DNA of 41,803 nucleotides from Desulfobulbus alkaliphilus (GCF_016918545.1 NZ_JAFFQC010000030.1:1-41803); one strand, 5' to 3'. Counted from the first letter of the stretch, positions 26,176 through 35,789 are shown. The notes: generated from the letters alone by a model not told the origin. Made by a program: numbers and translations.

Positions 26176-27162
26176 ATGAAAATACTCGTCACAGGCGGTA
26201 CCGGTTTTACCGGCAAGGCGCTGGTCAAGCGCTTGATCGATCTTGGCCATGAAGTTGTCAGTCTCGATTATCGGGAAGGGTTGAAGACCGATGAAATACG
26301 CTCCTGGGGGGCAAAAGTGGTCATCGGCAGTGTCGTCGACCGGGCGGTGGTGGAGCAGTGCATGGAGGGGGTTGAGATTGTCCACCACCTCGCCGCCGCG
26401 TTCCGGGAACTGGATGTACCCAACAGTTTTTACGACGAGGTCAATGTCGGCGGCACCCGCAATGTGCTGGAAGCGGCCTTCAAGGTCGGGGTCAAAAAAT
26501 TCATCTACACCTCCACCTGCGGCGTACACGGCAATGTCGATCATCCTCCCGGCGATGAAAACGCGCCGATTCGGCCGGCTGATTACTATCAGCGCACCAA
26601 GTACGAGGCCGAACCGTTGGTTCTGGAATACCACCGCAAGGGCATGCCTGCAGTCATCCTTCGGCCGGCGGCGATCTACGGACCCGGTGATCCGGAGCGC
26701 TTCTTCATGATCTTCAAGCGGGTGCGCAAGGGATTTTTTCCGATGTTCGGGTCCGGCAAGACCCTCTATCACCCCCTCTATATCGATAACCTGGTGGACG
26801 TGATGCTCCTTGCCATGGAGCCGGGAAAAGGTGACGGCGAAGCCTATCTGATCGCTGACGAGGAATATGTCGAGATCGAAACCCTGGTGAAAAAGATCGC
26901 CCAGGCTCTCGGCGTCACCGTCAAGATGCCGCATTTCCCGGTCCTGCCCCTGGTGATTGCCGGCCACATCTGTGAAAAGGTCTGCAAACCCTTTAAAATC
27001 GCTCCGCCCATTTTTCCCCGCAGGGTCGATTGGTATCGTCAGAACCGGGCCTTCAGCATCGAAAAGGCGAAAAGGGATCTGGGGTACCGTCCTCTGGTCG
27101 GTCTCGACGAAGGCCTCAAGCGTACCGGTGAATGGTATCGTGCGGAAGGCTACCTTGACTGA
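26176..27162 (+). CDS. NAD-dependent epimerase/dehydratase (extended SDR)
   Basis: A 328-residue extended short-chain dehydrogenase. The nucleotide site is TGGTGFTG at 7-14, a YTSTCGVHG segment carries the catalytic Ser/Thr, and YYQRTK provides the Y-x3-K pair. It resembles the 3-beta-hydroxysteroid dehydrogenase/dihydroflavonol reductase branch more than GalE or RmlB, so the substrate could be a sugar nucleotide, a polyol phosphate or a lipid-linked intermediate. It lies 30 bp upstream of a GlpD-like oxidoreductase gene, and the two may act in sequence. Confidence 0.8.
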   Translation: MKILVTGGTGFTGKALVKRLIDLGHEVVSLDYREGLKTDEIRSWGAKVVIGSVVDRAVVEQCMEGVEIVHHLAAAFRELDVPNSFYDEVNVGGTRNVLEAAFKVGVKKFIYTSTCGVHGNVDHPPGDENAPIRPADYYQRTKYEAEPLVLEYHRKGMPAVILRPAAIYGPGDPERFFMIFKRVRKGFFPMFGSGKTLYHPLYIDNLVDVMLLAMEPGKGDGEAYLIADEEYVEIETLVKKIAQALGVTVKMPHFPVLPLVIAGHICEKVCKPFKIAPPIFPRRVDWYRQNRAFSIEKAKRDLGYRPLVGLDEGLKRTGEWYRAEGYLD

Positions 27163-27192
27163 GTCGGGTCTTTCTTGGTCTTCGAGAAGAGT

Positions 27193-28866
27193 ATGCACAG
27201 AGAGCTGAAACGTCTGGCCGACGGCCGCTTCGATCTGCTGGTCATCGGCGGCGGCATTACCGGTGCTTTTCTGGCCCTTGATTCCGTCCTGCGAGGACTC
27301 TCGGTGGCCCTGGTCGACAAGAGCGATTTTGGTGCCTACACCTCCTCGGCCTCCTCGAAGTTGCTCCATGGTGGTATCCGTTACCTGCCCAAGGGACAAT
27401 TCTGGAAGGTGCGGGAATCCCACCGGGAAACCGCTATTTTTCAGCATATCGCTCCGCATATGACCCGGTGGATCCCCTTCCTGGTGCCCACCGAATCCGG
27501 TTCACTGATGAAAGGCAGGGCGGCCATGAAGGCGGCCATGACCCTGTACGGTCTCTGCAGTGCCGGCCTCGATCGGCTGATCGACGACCCGGGAAAAAAA
27601 GCGCCCGAACGGACCTTTCTTCCCGCGGGGCAGGCCCGTGCCGTCTGTCCACTGCTCACCTCCCGTCAGGGGCTGACAGGTGCCCAGGTCCTCTGGGAAT
27701 CGCACATGTTCAACTCCGAGCGAATGACCCTGGCGGTGATCAAGAGCGCCGTTCACCGGGGCGCCGAGGTCGCCAACTACCTGGAGGTCAAGGAGCTTCT
27801 GATCCACCGGGGGCAGGTGATCGGTGCCCGGGTGACGGATCGTCTCGGTGGCGACGGTTTTGATATCCAGGCCCGGGTGACGATCAATGCGGCCGGCCCG
27901 CATGTGCAGGCCATCAACGACTCGGTGCCGGAATTGCGGCTTGAACGGCGTCTTACCGGTTTCTCCAAGGGAGTGCATCTTATCACCCGGCAGGTTGAAC
28001 CGGAATATGCCCTGGCCATGACCACGGCGAAAAAGACGGAGGGATTCGTGTCCCGGGGCGGCCGCCATTTTTTCATCATTCCCTGGCGCGGTTGCTCATT
28101 GATCGGGACCACCAACGTCCCGTTTACCGATCATCTTGACAGGGTCCGGGTCAACGAGACCGACATTACCGAGTTCCTGGCGGATATCAACACCGCCCTG
28201 CCGGAGGTCCACCTCACCCGGGAGGACGTCCGCTATGCGTTCTGCGGCATCTACCCCCTCATTGCCCGTGATATCCGCACCGATACCTATCAGGGCACAG
28301 GCGAGTACCAGATCATTGATCATGAGCGGGCCAACGGCATCAAGGGCATCATCACCGCCCTGGGGGCGAAATATACCACCGCCCGCCATGTCGCTGAACG
28401 CAGCCTTGATCTGGCCATGCGCAAGCTGGCGCAACAGGGTCCCCCGTGCCTGACCGGCAAGACCCGTCTTCTTGAAGGCGATATCAACGATATCCAGGCG
28501 TTCCGCGGTCAGTGCCATCAGGCCTATGCTCGGGAGCTGTCGCCTCAGGTACTCGATGCCATGATCGCCAATCACGGCGCCGCGGTCCATGAACTTGTGG
28601 CTGAAGGTCATCGGCTGGACCTGCTTCAGCCGACCGCCACTGATCGCGAGGTGCTTGATATCGAGATCAGGCATGCCGTGGGTGCGGAAATGGCCGTGAC
28701 CCTTGACGATCTGATATTCCGGCGTACCGGGTTGGGGACAATCGGTCATCCCGGATCGCTTGCGGTACAGCGTTGCGCCGAACTCATGGCAGGCCTGCTC
28801 AATTGGGATGAGGCCGAGCGCCAGCGGCAGATTGCGCTGGTTGAGGCGCGTTACCGTTTTGCCTGA
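27193..28866 (+). CDS. FAD-dependent glycerol-3-phosphate dehydrogenase-like protein (GlpD family)
   Basis: A 557-residue flavoprotein. The FAD-binding Rossmann motif is IGGGITGAF near residue 18, followed by the family segment SSASSKLLHGGIRYLPKG. An FxxIPWRG-like stretch and the C-terminal DAO_C-type domain complete the GlpD layout. The family oxidises sn-glycerol-3-phosphate to dihydroxyacetone phosphate and passes electrons to quinone. Here the gene sits between an SDR enzyme and a GT4 enzyme, and no glycerol transport or kinase gene is near. A GAGAAGAG site supports the ATG at 27193 rather than a TTG at 27175. It may act on a glycan or lipid precursor, or may be a plain metabolic enzyme caught in the locus. 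Confidence 0.85.
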   Translation: MHRELKRLADGRFDLLVIGGGITGAFLALDSVLRGLSVALVDKSDFGAYTSSASSKLLHGGIRYLPKGQFWKVRESHRETAIFQHIAPHMTRWIPFLVPTESGSLMKGRAAMKAAMTLYGLCSAGLDRLIDDPGKKAPERTFLPAGQARAVCPLLTSRQGLTGAQVLWESHMFNSERMTLAVIKSAVHRGAEVANYLEVKELLIHRGQVIGARVTDRLGGDGFDIQARVTINAAGPHVQAINDSVPELRLERRLTGFSKGVHLITRQVEPEYALAMTTAKKTEGFVSRGGRHFFIIPWRGCSLIGTTNVPFTDHLDRVRVNETDITEFLADINTALPEVHLTREDVRYAFCGIYPLIARDIRTDTYQGTGEYQIIDHERANGIKGIITALGAKYTTARHVAERSLDLAMRKLAQQGPPCLTGKTRLLEGDINDIQAFRGQCHQAYARELSPQVLDAMIANHGAAVHELVAEGHRLDLLQPTATDREVLDIEIRHAVGAEMAVTLDDLIFRRTGLGTIGHPGSLAVQRCAELMAGLLNWDEAERQRQIALVEARYRFA

Positions 28867-28881
28867 ACAGGGGGAGCAGCA

Positions 28882-30057
28882 ATGTCCTTGAAAGTGCTCC
28901 ACATCGGCCCGACCCCGTTTTTTGCCGATCGAGGCTGCCACATCCGCATCCGCAATGAGATCGAAGCTCTTGCCGACAGCGATGTCCGGATCATTCTCTG
29001 CACCTATCCCCTCGGCGAGGATGTCGCCGGGATAGATATCCGTCGTCCCTGGACTATCCCCGGCTACACCAAGCTGGATGCCGGCTTTTCTCCGTACCGT
29101 TTTGTGGCCGATGCCTACCTGTTCGTTCTGGTTTTGCGAACCACCTGGCGGGAGCGCCCCGATATCCTGCACGGGCATCTCCACGAAGGGGCGCTCATCG
29201 GTTGGGCCGTCAAATGGTGTCTTTTCTGGCGGCGCCTGCCGCTGATCATGGATATGCAGGGAAGTCTCAGCGGTGAACTGGTCGGCTATGGGACGATTGC
29301 CCGCCGCGGTCTGCTGGCCGCCGCGGTGACCCGCCTGGAAAGATTGATCTGTCGTCTGCCCGGGTTTTTCTTCTGCTCATCGGAGCAAAGCCGTCACCTG
29401 CTCACCACCACCTTCCGTGTTGCCGAGCAGCGGACTCAACTCCTTCCCGATGTCGTCCCTGATTCCTTTTTCCAGCAGGGACCTGGAACAGGTCGAGCCC
29501 GGCTGGGAGTTGCCGATGATGTCTGCGTCGTCGTCTATGCCGGCTCCCTCCTGCCGGGCAAGGGAACACAGCATGTTTTTGAGGCGATACGCTCCCTGCA
29601 TTGGCGGGATGACCTGTTCTTCCTTCTGCTTGGCTATCCGGTGGAGGAGGCCGAAGCCTTTGTCGGCGAACACGGACTGCAGGGCTCGGTGCATCTGGCC
29701 GGGCGAATCGCTTATGGTGAACTGGCCTCATGGCTGGCCATGGCTGATATCGCCCTTGATCCCAAGGAAGAGGTCTCGGGGGAGGCCAGCGGCAAGATCC
29801 TGCATTACATGGCTGCCGGCTTGCCGGTGGTCTGCTTCGATACCACCAACAACCGGTCTCTGCTGGGGGAATCGGGGTATTATGCCGCTCCAGGCAGCGA
29901 GGCGTTTACCAGGGCCATCGAGCAGGCTGCCGTGGACCGGGAGGAAGGCAGACGACGTGGACAGGCGGGTCGGCGGGTGATTCAGGAACATTTTTCCATG
30001 GCCGCGGTCAGAGAAACTCTGCTGCGCAGTTATGTAAAGCTCAAGGCAGGCGGATAA
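28882..30057 (+). CDS. Family 4 glycosyltransferase
   Basis: A 391-residue GT-B enzyme. VLHIGPTPFFADRGCHIRI is the N-terminal glycine-rich loop, VVYAGSLLPGKGT starts the donor domain, and EEVSGEASGKILHYMAAGLP carries the donor-site acids. A GGGGAG site six bases upstream supports the ATG at 28882. It follows the GlpD-like gene after 15 bp. The N-terminal sequence, with a conserved RG near the start, is like those of mannosyl- or glucosyltransferases in the same family, but specificity is unknown. Confidence 0.9.
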   Translation: MSLKVLHIGPTPFFADRGCHIRIRNEIEALADSDVRIILCTYPLGEDVAGIDIRRPWTIPGYTKLDAGFSPYRFVADAYLFVLVLRTTWRERPDILHGHLHEGALIGWAVKWCLFWRRLPLIMDMQGSLSGELVGYGTIARRGLLAAAVTRLERLICRLPGFFFCSSEQSRHLLTTTFRVAEQRTQLLPDVVPDSFFQQGPGTGRARLGVADDVCVVVYAGSLLPGKGTQHVFEAIRSLHWRDDLFFLLLGYPVEEAEAFVGEHGLQGSVHLAGRIAYGELASWLAMADIALDPKEEVSGEASGKILHYMAAGLPVVCFDTTNNRSLLGESGYYAAPGSEAFTRAIEQAAVDREEGRRRGQAGRRVIQEHFSMAAVRETLLRSYVKLKAGG

Positions 30058-30157
30058 GGCTGCCCTCCAATCCGTCGGCGGCCTGCGGACTATTGACATG
30101 GTCGGCGGTTGCCGCGTCTATCTGTTGCATTAAAAAAAATATTCCGGAGTATCGGAT

Positions 30158-32026
30158 ATGTGCGGAATTTGTGGTTTTACCTGGAATGATGAGGCTCTGG
30201 CGCGGAAAATGGCGGGGGTGCTCGTCCACCGCGGACCGGATCAGGACGACGTGCACTGCAGTGAAGAGGTGTCGCTTGCCTTCCGCCGGCTTTCCATCAT
30301 TGACCTCAGCACCAACGGCTGTCAGCCGATGTTCAACGAGGACAGTTCGATCTGTCTGGTCTTCAACGGCGAGATCTATAATTTTCAGGACCTGCGCTCG
30401 GAGTTGGAGGGGAAGGGGCACATTTTCCGCAGTCATACGGATTCCGAGGTTATCCTCCATGGCTATGAGGAGTTCGGGGTCGAGGTCATCAACCGTCTGC
30501 GCGGCATGTTCGCCTTTGCCATCTATGATTTCCGCACCAAACGACTGCTGCTGGCCCGGGACCGGATCGGTATCAAACCGCTGTATTACGCGATCCGCGG
30601 CAACAACCTGATTTTTGCCTCCGAGATCAAGGCCATTCTCCAGGACCCGATGTTCGAGCGGCGGGTCAACCATCAGGCCCTTTACGATTATCTCGGCTTT
30701 GAGTTCGTACCTTCTCCGGAAACCATGTTCGCCGGCATCAACAAGCTGGCAGCGGGGCATCTCCTCCTGTTCGAACAGGGCGAGGCCACGGTCCGTCAGT
30801 ATTGGGATCTGTCCTTCCAGCACCCGGGCAAGACCCCCCGTTATGAGGACGCGGTGGAGCAACTGCGCCAGCATCTGGACTCGGCGGTGCATAGCCATCT
30901 GGTTTCGGATGTGCCCCTGGGTGTTTTTCTCTCCGGCGGGCTCGATTCCAGCTGTATCGTCGCCCTTATGCGCCGGCACATCAGCGGGCCGTTGAAGACC
31001 TTTACCATCGGCTACGAAGACGAGAGTTTTTCTGAACTCGATTACGCCCGGATTGTGGCTGATCACTGCCAGACCGATCATCACGTGCTCCGGCTTGATT
31101 CCCTCAGGCCCGCCTATGTGGAAGAGACCCTCTATCACCTCGACGAACCGATGACCGACCTGTCCACTGTCCCCCTGTACCTGCTCTGTAAGCAGGCAAG
31201 GGAGCATGTGACGGTTTGTTTGTCGGGCGAGGGAGCTGACGAGAGTTTTGCCGGTTATGACCGCTTCAAGGCCAGCCGTATAAATTCCTGGTTTCGGCGT
31301 CTTCCCACTGCAATTCGTCGTCAGGTCATTGGCCGGATGATCGCGATGCTGCCTGACCAGCCACAAAAAAAAGGGGCCATCAATATGCTCAAGCGCTTCG
31401 TCGAAGGGGCTCATCTCCCTGAGGACGGCCAGCATCTCCGGTGGCAGTATTTTCTCAATCCCGACCTGGAGCGGGATTTGTTCACCGATGGGTTCCGCTC
31501 TCTGGTCAACAATGATCCCTTCTGGCAGGTGCGGGAGTACAATCAACGCTGTGATGCCGACGATCAGGTCAACCGGGAGATCTATCTGGATATGCGCTTC
31601 ATGATGACCGACAGCGTGCTCATGAAAGTAGACCGGATGTCCATGGCCTCGTCGCTGGAAATCAGGGTACCCCTTCTCGATCACGTGCTGGTCGAATTCC
31701 TGGCCTCATTGCCCGGAGCGTGGAAGCTCAATCGAATGACCACCAAGTATATCTTCCGTTCCGCCCTGGAAGGACTGCTGCCGAAACAGATTGTCCATCG
31801 CGGTAAGCAGGGATACAGCCTGCCGGTGAAACACCTGCTCCGTGGTGAACTGAAGGAATATATGGTCGAACGGCTCCACGATTCCACGGTATTGCGGGAA
31901 ACCATGCAGATGTCCTATATCGACCGGCTCATCGAGGAACACAGCAGCATGAAGCATAACCACAACCACATTCTCTGGGCTTTGCTCAATGTAGCTATCT
32001 GGCATGACCGGTTCTTCCGCTCCTGA
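30158..32026 (+). CDS. Glutamine-hydrolysing asparagine synthase-like amidotransferase (AsnB family)
   Basis: A 622-residue class II glutamine amidotransferase fused to an ATP-pyrophosphatase domain. Cys2, exposed after removal of Met1, is the nucleophile. NGEIYN (70-75) and HTDSE (93-97) bind glutamine, and SGGLDSS (259-265) is the PP-loop that activates a carboxylate with ATP. AsnB makes asparagine, but homologues in polysaccharide loci are thought to turn uronic acids into uronamides. The context favours that reading without proving it. A GGAG site eight bases upstream supports the ATG at 30158. Amino-acid synthesis remains the default alternative. Confidence 0.88.
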   Translation: MCGICGFTWNDEALARKMAGVLVHRGPDQDDVHCSEEVSLAFRRLSIIDLSTNGCQPMFNEDSSICLVFNGEIYNFQDLRSELEGKGHIFRSHTDSEVILHGYEEFGVEVINRLRGMFAFAIYDFRTKRLLLARDRIGIKPLYYAIRGNNLIFASEIKAILQDPMFERRVNHQALYDYLGFEFVPSPETMFAGINKLAAGHLLLFEQGEATVRQYWDLSFQHPGKTPRYEDAVEQLRQHLDSAVHSHLVSDVPLGVFLSGGLDSSCIVALMRRHISGPLKTFTIGYEDESFSELDYARIVADHCQTDHHVLRLDSLRPAYVEETLYHLDEPMTDLSTVPLYLLCKQAREHVTVCLSGEGADESFAGYDRFKASRINSWFRRLPTAIRRQVIGRMIAMLPDQPQKKGAINMLKRFVEGAHLPEDGQHLRWQYFLNPDLERDLFTDGFRSLVNNDPFWQVREYNQRCDADDQVNREIYLDMRFMMTDSVLMKVDRMSMASSLEIRVPLLDHVLVEFLASLPGAWKLNRMTTKYIFRSALEGLLPKQIVHRGKQGYSLPVKHLLRGELKEYMVERLHDSTVLRETMQMSYIDRLIEEHSSMKHNHNHILWALLNVAIWHDRFFRS

Positions 32027-32076
32027 CCGTTCTCTGCATAAACAGTGAGCAGTGGCTCATTGGGTACGGAGTTTCT

Positions 32077-32152
32077 GTAGGAGCCCACCCCTGTGGGCGA
32101 TAAAGCTGCTGAGAAAAGGAATGGGATTTCGCCCACAGGGGTGGGCTCCTAC
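32077..32152. repeat. Paired REP-like palindrome, copy B
   Basis: GTAGGAGCCCACCCCTGTGG at the left pairs with its inverse ending in CTCCTAC at the right, around the same spacer as copy A (25938-26014). The two copies differ at only a few positions over 76 bases. The two doublets bracket the SDR to asnB-like gene block, in the same orientation. Confidence 0.88.
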
Positions 32153-32180
32153 GGCGAGTACCAGGGGCAGCGATCATGCC

Positions 32181-32290
32181 GTAAGCGATCACAGGTACCC
32201 CATCTTTGCACGAACCCGGCTGCCCGCATAGAAGGGGGCTATAGCGGGCAACCGCGTCTGCACAAATATGGGGCACCTGTGACCGCTTAC
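32181..32290. repeat. Long imperfect hairpin, 110 bases
   Basis: The outer stem is GTAAGCGATCACAGGT (32181-32196) with ACCTGTGACCGCTTAC (32275-32290). Inner stems include CCCCAT/ATGGGG and TGCCCGC/GCGGGCA, closing on a short A+G-rich loop around 32231-32240. It begins 28 bases after REP copy B and could be a separate repeat family or a structured RNA. There is no coding potential and no T-run. Confidence 0.7.
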
Positions 32291-32462
32291 AGTACCCGAG
32301 CTTTATAAAACAAGCAGTTACAAACCCCGTGATCGGTAGCATCATGCCTTGTGTTCGGTGAACGTTTCCTTAGGAGCAGGTGCCGACAGGATTGTTGACC
32401 GTTACCTTGAAAAGGCGAGTGTTTTGTAGTCACAGGAAAACCAGTTCCATTGTAGAGGCAAC

Positions 32463-34049
32463 ATGCAACGAAAAAAAGCGATTATCATCGGTGCGGGGCC
32501 AGCGGGCCTGACCGCGGCGTACGAGCTGCTCAAAACAACCGACATCCAACCAATAATTTTTGAAATGTCCCAGGACATCGGCGGCATATCAAAAACAGCG
32601 GTCTATAAGGGCAACAGAATCGACATCGGCGGCCATCGTTTTTTTTCCAAATCCTCCCGGGTGATGAACTGGTGGCTCAATATCATGCCCCTGCAGGAAC
32701 AACCGGCCATTGACGATCTCCTGCTCAATCGTTCTCTTCCCCTCGCATCCACCAAGACAGGCGCTGACCCGGAAAAAAAAGATCTGGTCATGCTCCTGCG
32801 CAGCCGGCTCTCACGGATATTTTTCCTGCGGCGTTTTTTTGATTATCCCATTACCCTGACATGGACGACATTCAGAAACCTCGGGGCGATTCGCATTGTT
32901 AAAATCGGCTGCACCTATCTGTGGGCGCGTTTTTTTCCGATCAAGAACGAACAGTCGCTGGAAGACTTCCTCATCAATCGTTTCGGACGTGAACTGTATG
33001 AGACCTTTTTCCGGGATTACACCGAGAAAGTCTGGGGTGTCCCTTGTCATCAGATCCCTGCCGATTGGGGTGCGCAGCGCATCAAGGGATTGTCGATCAC
33101 CAAGACCATCAAGCATGCCCTGAAAAAAAACCTGGTCAAGGATCGCTCCCTGGATCAGAAGGGGACTGAGACCTCATTGATCGAACAATTTCTTTATCCC
33201 AAGTTGGGGCCAGGCCAGTTATGGGAGGAGGTCGCCCGCCAGGTTGTTGCCATGGGCGGTGAGATTCATATGGATCATCAGGTGGTCGGGATGCGGGTGG
33301 ACGGCAAGAACGTCCAGACCGCCACCGTCCTGGATGGTGAGCGAGGTGTAACCAGAGAATATGAAGCGGATTTTTTCATTTCAACCATGCCGATAAAGGA
33401 TCTCGTTGCGTCCATGGACTGCGATCATTTGCCGGATGAGGTGAAAAAACTGGCGGATGGATTGATGTACAGAGATTTTATCACCGTCGGGCTGCTTTTA
33501 AACAGGATTCAATTAAAAAATAACACCAACTATTTGAGTTTAAACAATATAGTCCCTGATAACTGGATTTATATCCAGGAAAAAGAGGTGAAGTTGGGGC
33601 GGTTGCAGATATTTAACAACTGGAGTCCCTATATGGTGCAGGACAAAGACACCATCTGGATCGGTTTGGAATATTTCTGCAATAAAGGCGATGAACTCTG
33701 GGAGATGGAAGACGCGGACTTTATTCGCTTTGCCATAGACGAGCTGGTGCGGATTGACATCATCGAAAAAGACAATGTCCTCGATGCGACCCTGTTGCGG
33801 GTTGAAAAAACCTATCCCGCCTATTTCGGCACCTATGACAGATTTGATCGCATACGGCACTTTACCGACAGCATCGACAATCTCTTTCTGGTGGGAAGAA
33901 ACGGCATGCATCGGTACAATAATGCCGATCACTCCATGCTGACGGCCATGACCGCAGTGGAAAACATCAAAAAGGGAGTCCCCGGAAAAGACAATATCTG
34001 GGCTATCAATACGGAAGATGCATATCACGAGGAAAAGGAAGGGAAATAA
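32463..34049 (+). CDS. FAD/NAD(P)-dependent oxidoreductase (amine-oxidase/protoporphyrinogen-oxidase-like)
   Basis: A 528-residue flavoprotein. The FAD site G-x-G-x-x-G at 10-15 is followed by [24 protein letters not shown], the second FAD contact seen in amine-oxidase and UDP-galactopyranose mutase relatives. It is longer than UDP-galactopyranose mutase (about 370-400 residues), and I do not see that enzyme's active-site signature, so it is not called Glf. Proteins of this type are frequent in polysaccharide loci, where their substrate is unknown. A GAGG site precedes the ATG at 32463. The next gene follows after 45 bp. Confidence 0.8.
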   Translation: MQRKKAIIIGAGPAGLTAAYELLKTTDIQPIIFEMSQDIGGISKTAVYKGNRIDIGGHRFFSKSSRVMNWWLNIMPLQEQPAIDDLLLNRSLPLASTKTGADPEKKDLVMLLRSRLSRIFFLRRFFDYPITLTWTTFRNLGAIRIVKIGCTYLWARFFPIKNEQSLEDFLINRFGRELYETFFRDYTEKVWGVPCHQIPADWGAQRIKGLSITKTIKHALKKNLVKDRSLDQKGTETSLIEQFLYPKLGPGQLWEEVARQVVAMGGEIHMDHQVVGMRVDGKNVQTATVLDGERGVTREYEADFFISTMPIKDLVASMDCDHLPDEVKKLADGLMYRDFITVGLLLNRIQLKNNTNYLSLNNIVPDNWIYIQEKEVKLGRLQIFNNWSPYMVQDKDTIWIGLEYFCNKGDELWEMEDADFIRFAIDELVRIDIIEKDNVLDATLLRVEKTYPAYFGTYDRFDRIRHFTDSIDNLFLVGRNGMHRYNNADHSMLTAMTAVENIKKGVPGKDNIWAINTEDAYHEEKEGK

Positions 34050-34094
34050 TGGGTTCCAGGTTCTGGTTTTGGCCACCGACGGTGCAGGGATGAC

Positions 34095-35789
34095 ATGAAC
34101 ATTCCTTTGTTACGCTCGGGCAACCTCCAGGTCACCCCGCAGAGCAAAACAATTGGCGAAGATAAGGTGCTGGTTGGCTGGATGTTCGTTCTGATCCTGC
34201 TCTGGCTGTGGCTTGTCAGTGTTTTTGAAGTTCCGGCCCTGCGAAGACCCCATGACGACTATCTTTTCATCATCCTGGCAAAAAACCTGCTCAGCGGCGA
34301 GTGGCTGGGTCCCTATAATCACTACACGCTGATCAAGGGACCGGTCTATCCTCTGTTCATCGCCTTATCGCACCTGCTGGCCATTCCCCTGCTCCTGGCA
34401 CAACAAATTCTCTACGCTTTTTCCTGTGTGGTGGCCATCTACGCTCTGCGCCCTTATGTGGTCCATCGGGCACTGCTCATGGCCTGTTTCGCCCTGTTGC
34501 TCTTCAACCCCTTTCTCTACAATTTTCCCTTGCCGGGCAGGGTCTTGCGCGAGGGTTTTTCTCTTGCGCTGGTGCTCCTTGTTTTTGCCTCACTGCTGGG
34601 CTTGATTTCCCGATTGCATGCGAACACGAGAACGACCCTGGCCTGGTCGTCCCTTTTTGGCATTTCCTTTGTCTTGCTCTGGTACACAAGGGAAGAAGGG
34701 ATCTGGATGCTCCCCGCGGTACTGCTCACCGCTGTGATGGTCATGATGACTGCCAGGAAAGGTGAGGGTGATACCCTGGGCAGGCGGGTGCTGCTGATCG
34801 CTCTTCCCGCGGTCATTTTTGCCCTGGTCTCCGTCTTGCTGGCCTACGGCAACTATCGCCATTACGGCAAATTTATGATCAATGAATTGAAATCGCCGGA
34901 ATTTGTCGCCGCGTACGGCGGTTTGATGAATATTGAACCGGAGGAGTTCAGGAGGTTTCGGCCTGTCAGTAGGGACGTTTTACACAAAGCGCTTGCGGCC
35001 AGCCCCTCCCTGCGTGAGCTTGAGCCGGTGATACGGGAGCGCGAGCAGCGATCACAACTGCCTCCTTCATTTTTTATTTGGAGTTTCAGAAGTATGGTGA
35101 ATGCTGCCGGTTACGTGGAGAGTCTGCCAACAGCTCTTGCATATTACCAAAGGGTGGGTGAGGAAATAGCTGAAGCCTGCAGAAGCGGGGCGCTTGTCTG
35201 TCTTGACCGCAAGCCTTCGCTGCAGCCGCCCTGGCATGCGACCTATAACGCGTTGATCATACCAACCTTTTTTGAAAACTTTCGGCGGGCGGTCGGCTTC
35301 ACCAATTTCCGACTTGATGTGCACTTGGTGAAAAACTTTCGAAGCGATAGAAATCCCGAGGTAGAGGATGATTACCGCTATGTCACCCTCAACCGTCTTG
35401 TTCCCAGTGACAGGAGGATCATCCAGGCGTATCCGGAGTACTACGAAAAGCTGAGAAAGGAGAAGGTCCGTTTGCTTGCCGATATTGGCAAGGGCTATGG
35501 ATATTTTGTTCCTGTTCTTTTCCTGGGTGCCCTCCTCGGACATTTTTTTCTGGCAGTGAGGGACTTGAGAAGGCGACAATGCTCAACAGAAAGTATTTTT
35601 TCCCTTGTACTTTTGGGGGGATTGGTGTCTTTAATCGCCATTCTCACTTTTGTACAAATAACCCTGTGGCCGGTTGCTCGCCCCATGTATTCTGCCTATC
35701 CGCTGGTTCTTTTCTATATCTGCTTTATCGGTTGCGCGGTGCGGCGGGCATTATCGCGGCATGGTTCCGCACAGGTCGCTGAGGGGTAG
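34095..35789 (+). CDS. Polytopic membrane protein, GT-C-like
   Basis: A 564-residue protein with about nine to ten hydrophobic segments and a large soluble loop (about 260-450) rich in R and E. An RRPHDDY motif follows the first membrane segment, the position and chemistry expected for the catalytic acids of GT39-like GT-C enzymes on the periplasmic face. A polyprenyl-phosphate sugar made by the 18362 product could be its donor. An AGGGA site lies immediately upstream of the ATG at 34095. Its acceptor is unknown. A membrane polymerase is a less likely alternative. Confidence 0.7.
   Translation: MNIPLLRSGNLQVTPQSKTIGEDKVLVGWMFVLILLWLWLVSVFEVPALRRPHDDYLFIILAKNLLSGEWLGPYNHYTLIKGPVYPLFIALSHLLAIPLLLAQQILYAFSCVVAIYALRPYVVHRALLMACFALLLFNPFLYNFPLPGRVLREGFSLALVLLVFASLLGLISRLHANTRTTLAWSSLFGISFVLLWYTREEGIWMLPAVLLTAVMVMMTARKGEGDTLGRRVLLIALPAVIFALVSVLLAYGNYRHYGKFMINELKSPEFVAAYGGLMNIEPEEFRRFRPVSRDVLHKALAASPSLRELEPVIREREQRSQLPPSFFIWSFRSMVNAAGYVESLPTALAYYQRVGEEIAEACRSGALVCLDRKPSLQPPWHATYNALIIPTFFENFRRAVGFTNFRLDVHLVKNFRSDRNPEVEDDYRYVTLNRLVPSDRRIIQAYPEYYEKLRKEKVRLLADIGKGYGYFVPVLFLGALLGHFFLAVRDLRRRQCSTESIFSLVLLGGLVSLIAILTFVQITLWPVARPMYSAYPLVLFYICFIGCAVRRALSRHGSAQVAEG

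Larger units (their letters stand above)
32027..32462. other. Intergenic region with REP pair and long hairpin
   Basis: This region has no gene. It holds REP-like pair B (32077-32152) and a 110-base hairpin (32181-32290), both listed separately. A small GTGAGC/GCTCAT stem lies near 32046-32060 with no T-run, so no clear terminator for the asnB-like gene is visible. A GAGG site at about 32452 serves the next gene. Confidence 0.5.

Noticed and set aside
25779-26252. 157-residue plus-strand frame over the REP doublet
   Set aside because: It runs through palindromic repeats and into the SDR gene in another frame, with no ribosome site or family resemblance.
26176-27162. dTDP-glucose dehydratase (rmlB) or a second galE
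   Set aside because: The active-site surroundings and length fit the 3-beta-HSD/DFR branch better, and no rmlA, rmlC or rmlD is nearby.
30041-31684. Long antisense open frame opposite the asnB-like gene
   Set aside because: It mirrors a clear sense gene with all catalytic motifs. Long antisense frames are expected in G+C-rich coding DNA and this one has no recognisable family. The same holds for the minus-strand frames at 26011-27459, 23829-25253, 28096-29184 and 20570-21508.
32046-32060. Terminator after the asnB-like gene
   Set aside because: A short stem is present but no T-run follows.
32463-34049. UDP-galactopyranose mutase (glf)
   Set aside because: The FAD regions are similar, but the protein is over 100 residues too long and the mutase active-site signature is not visible.
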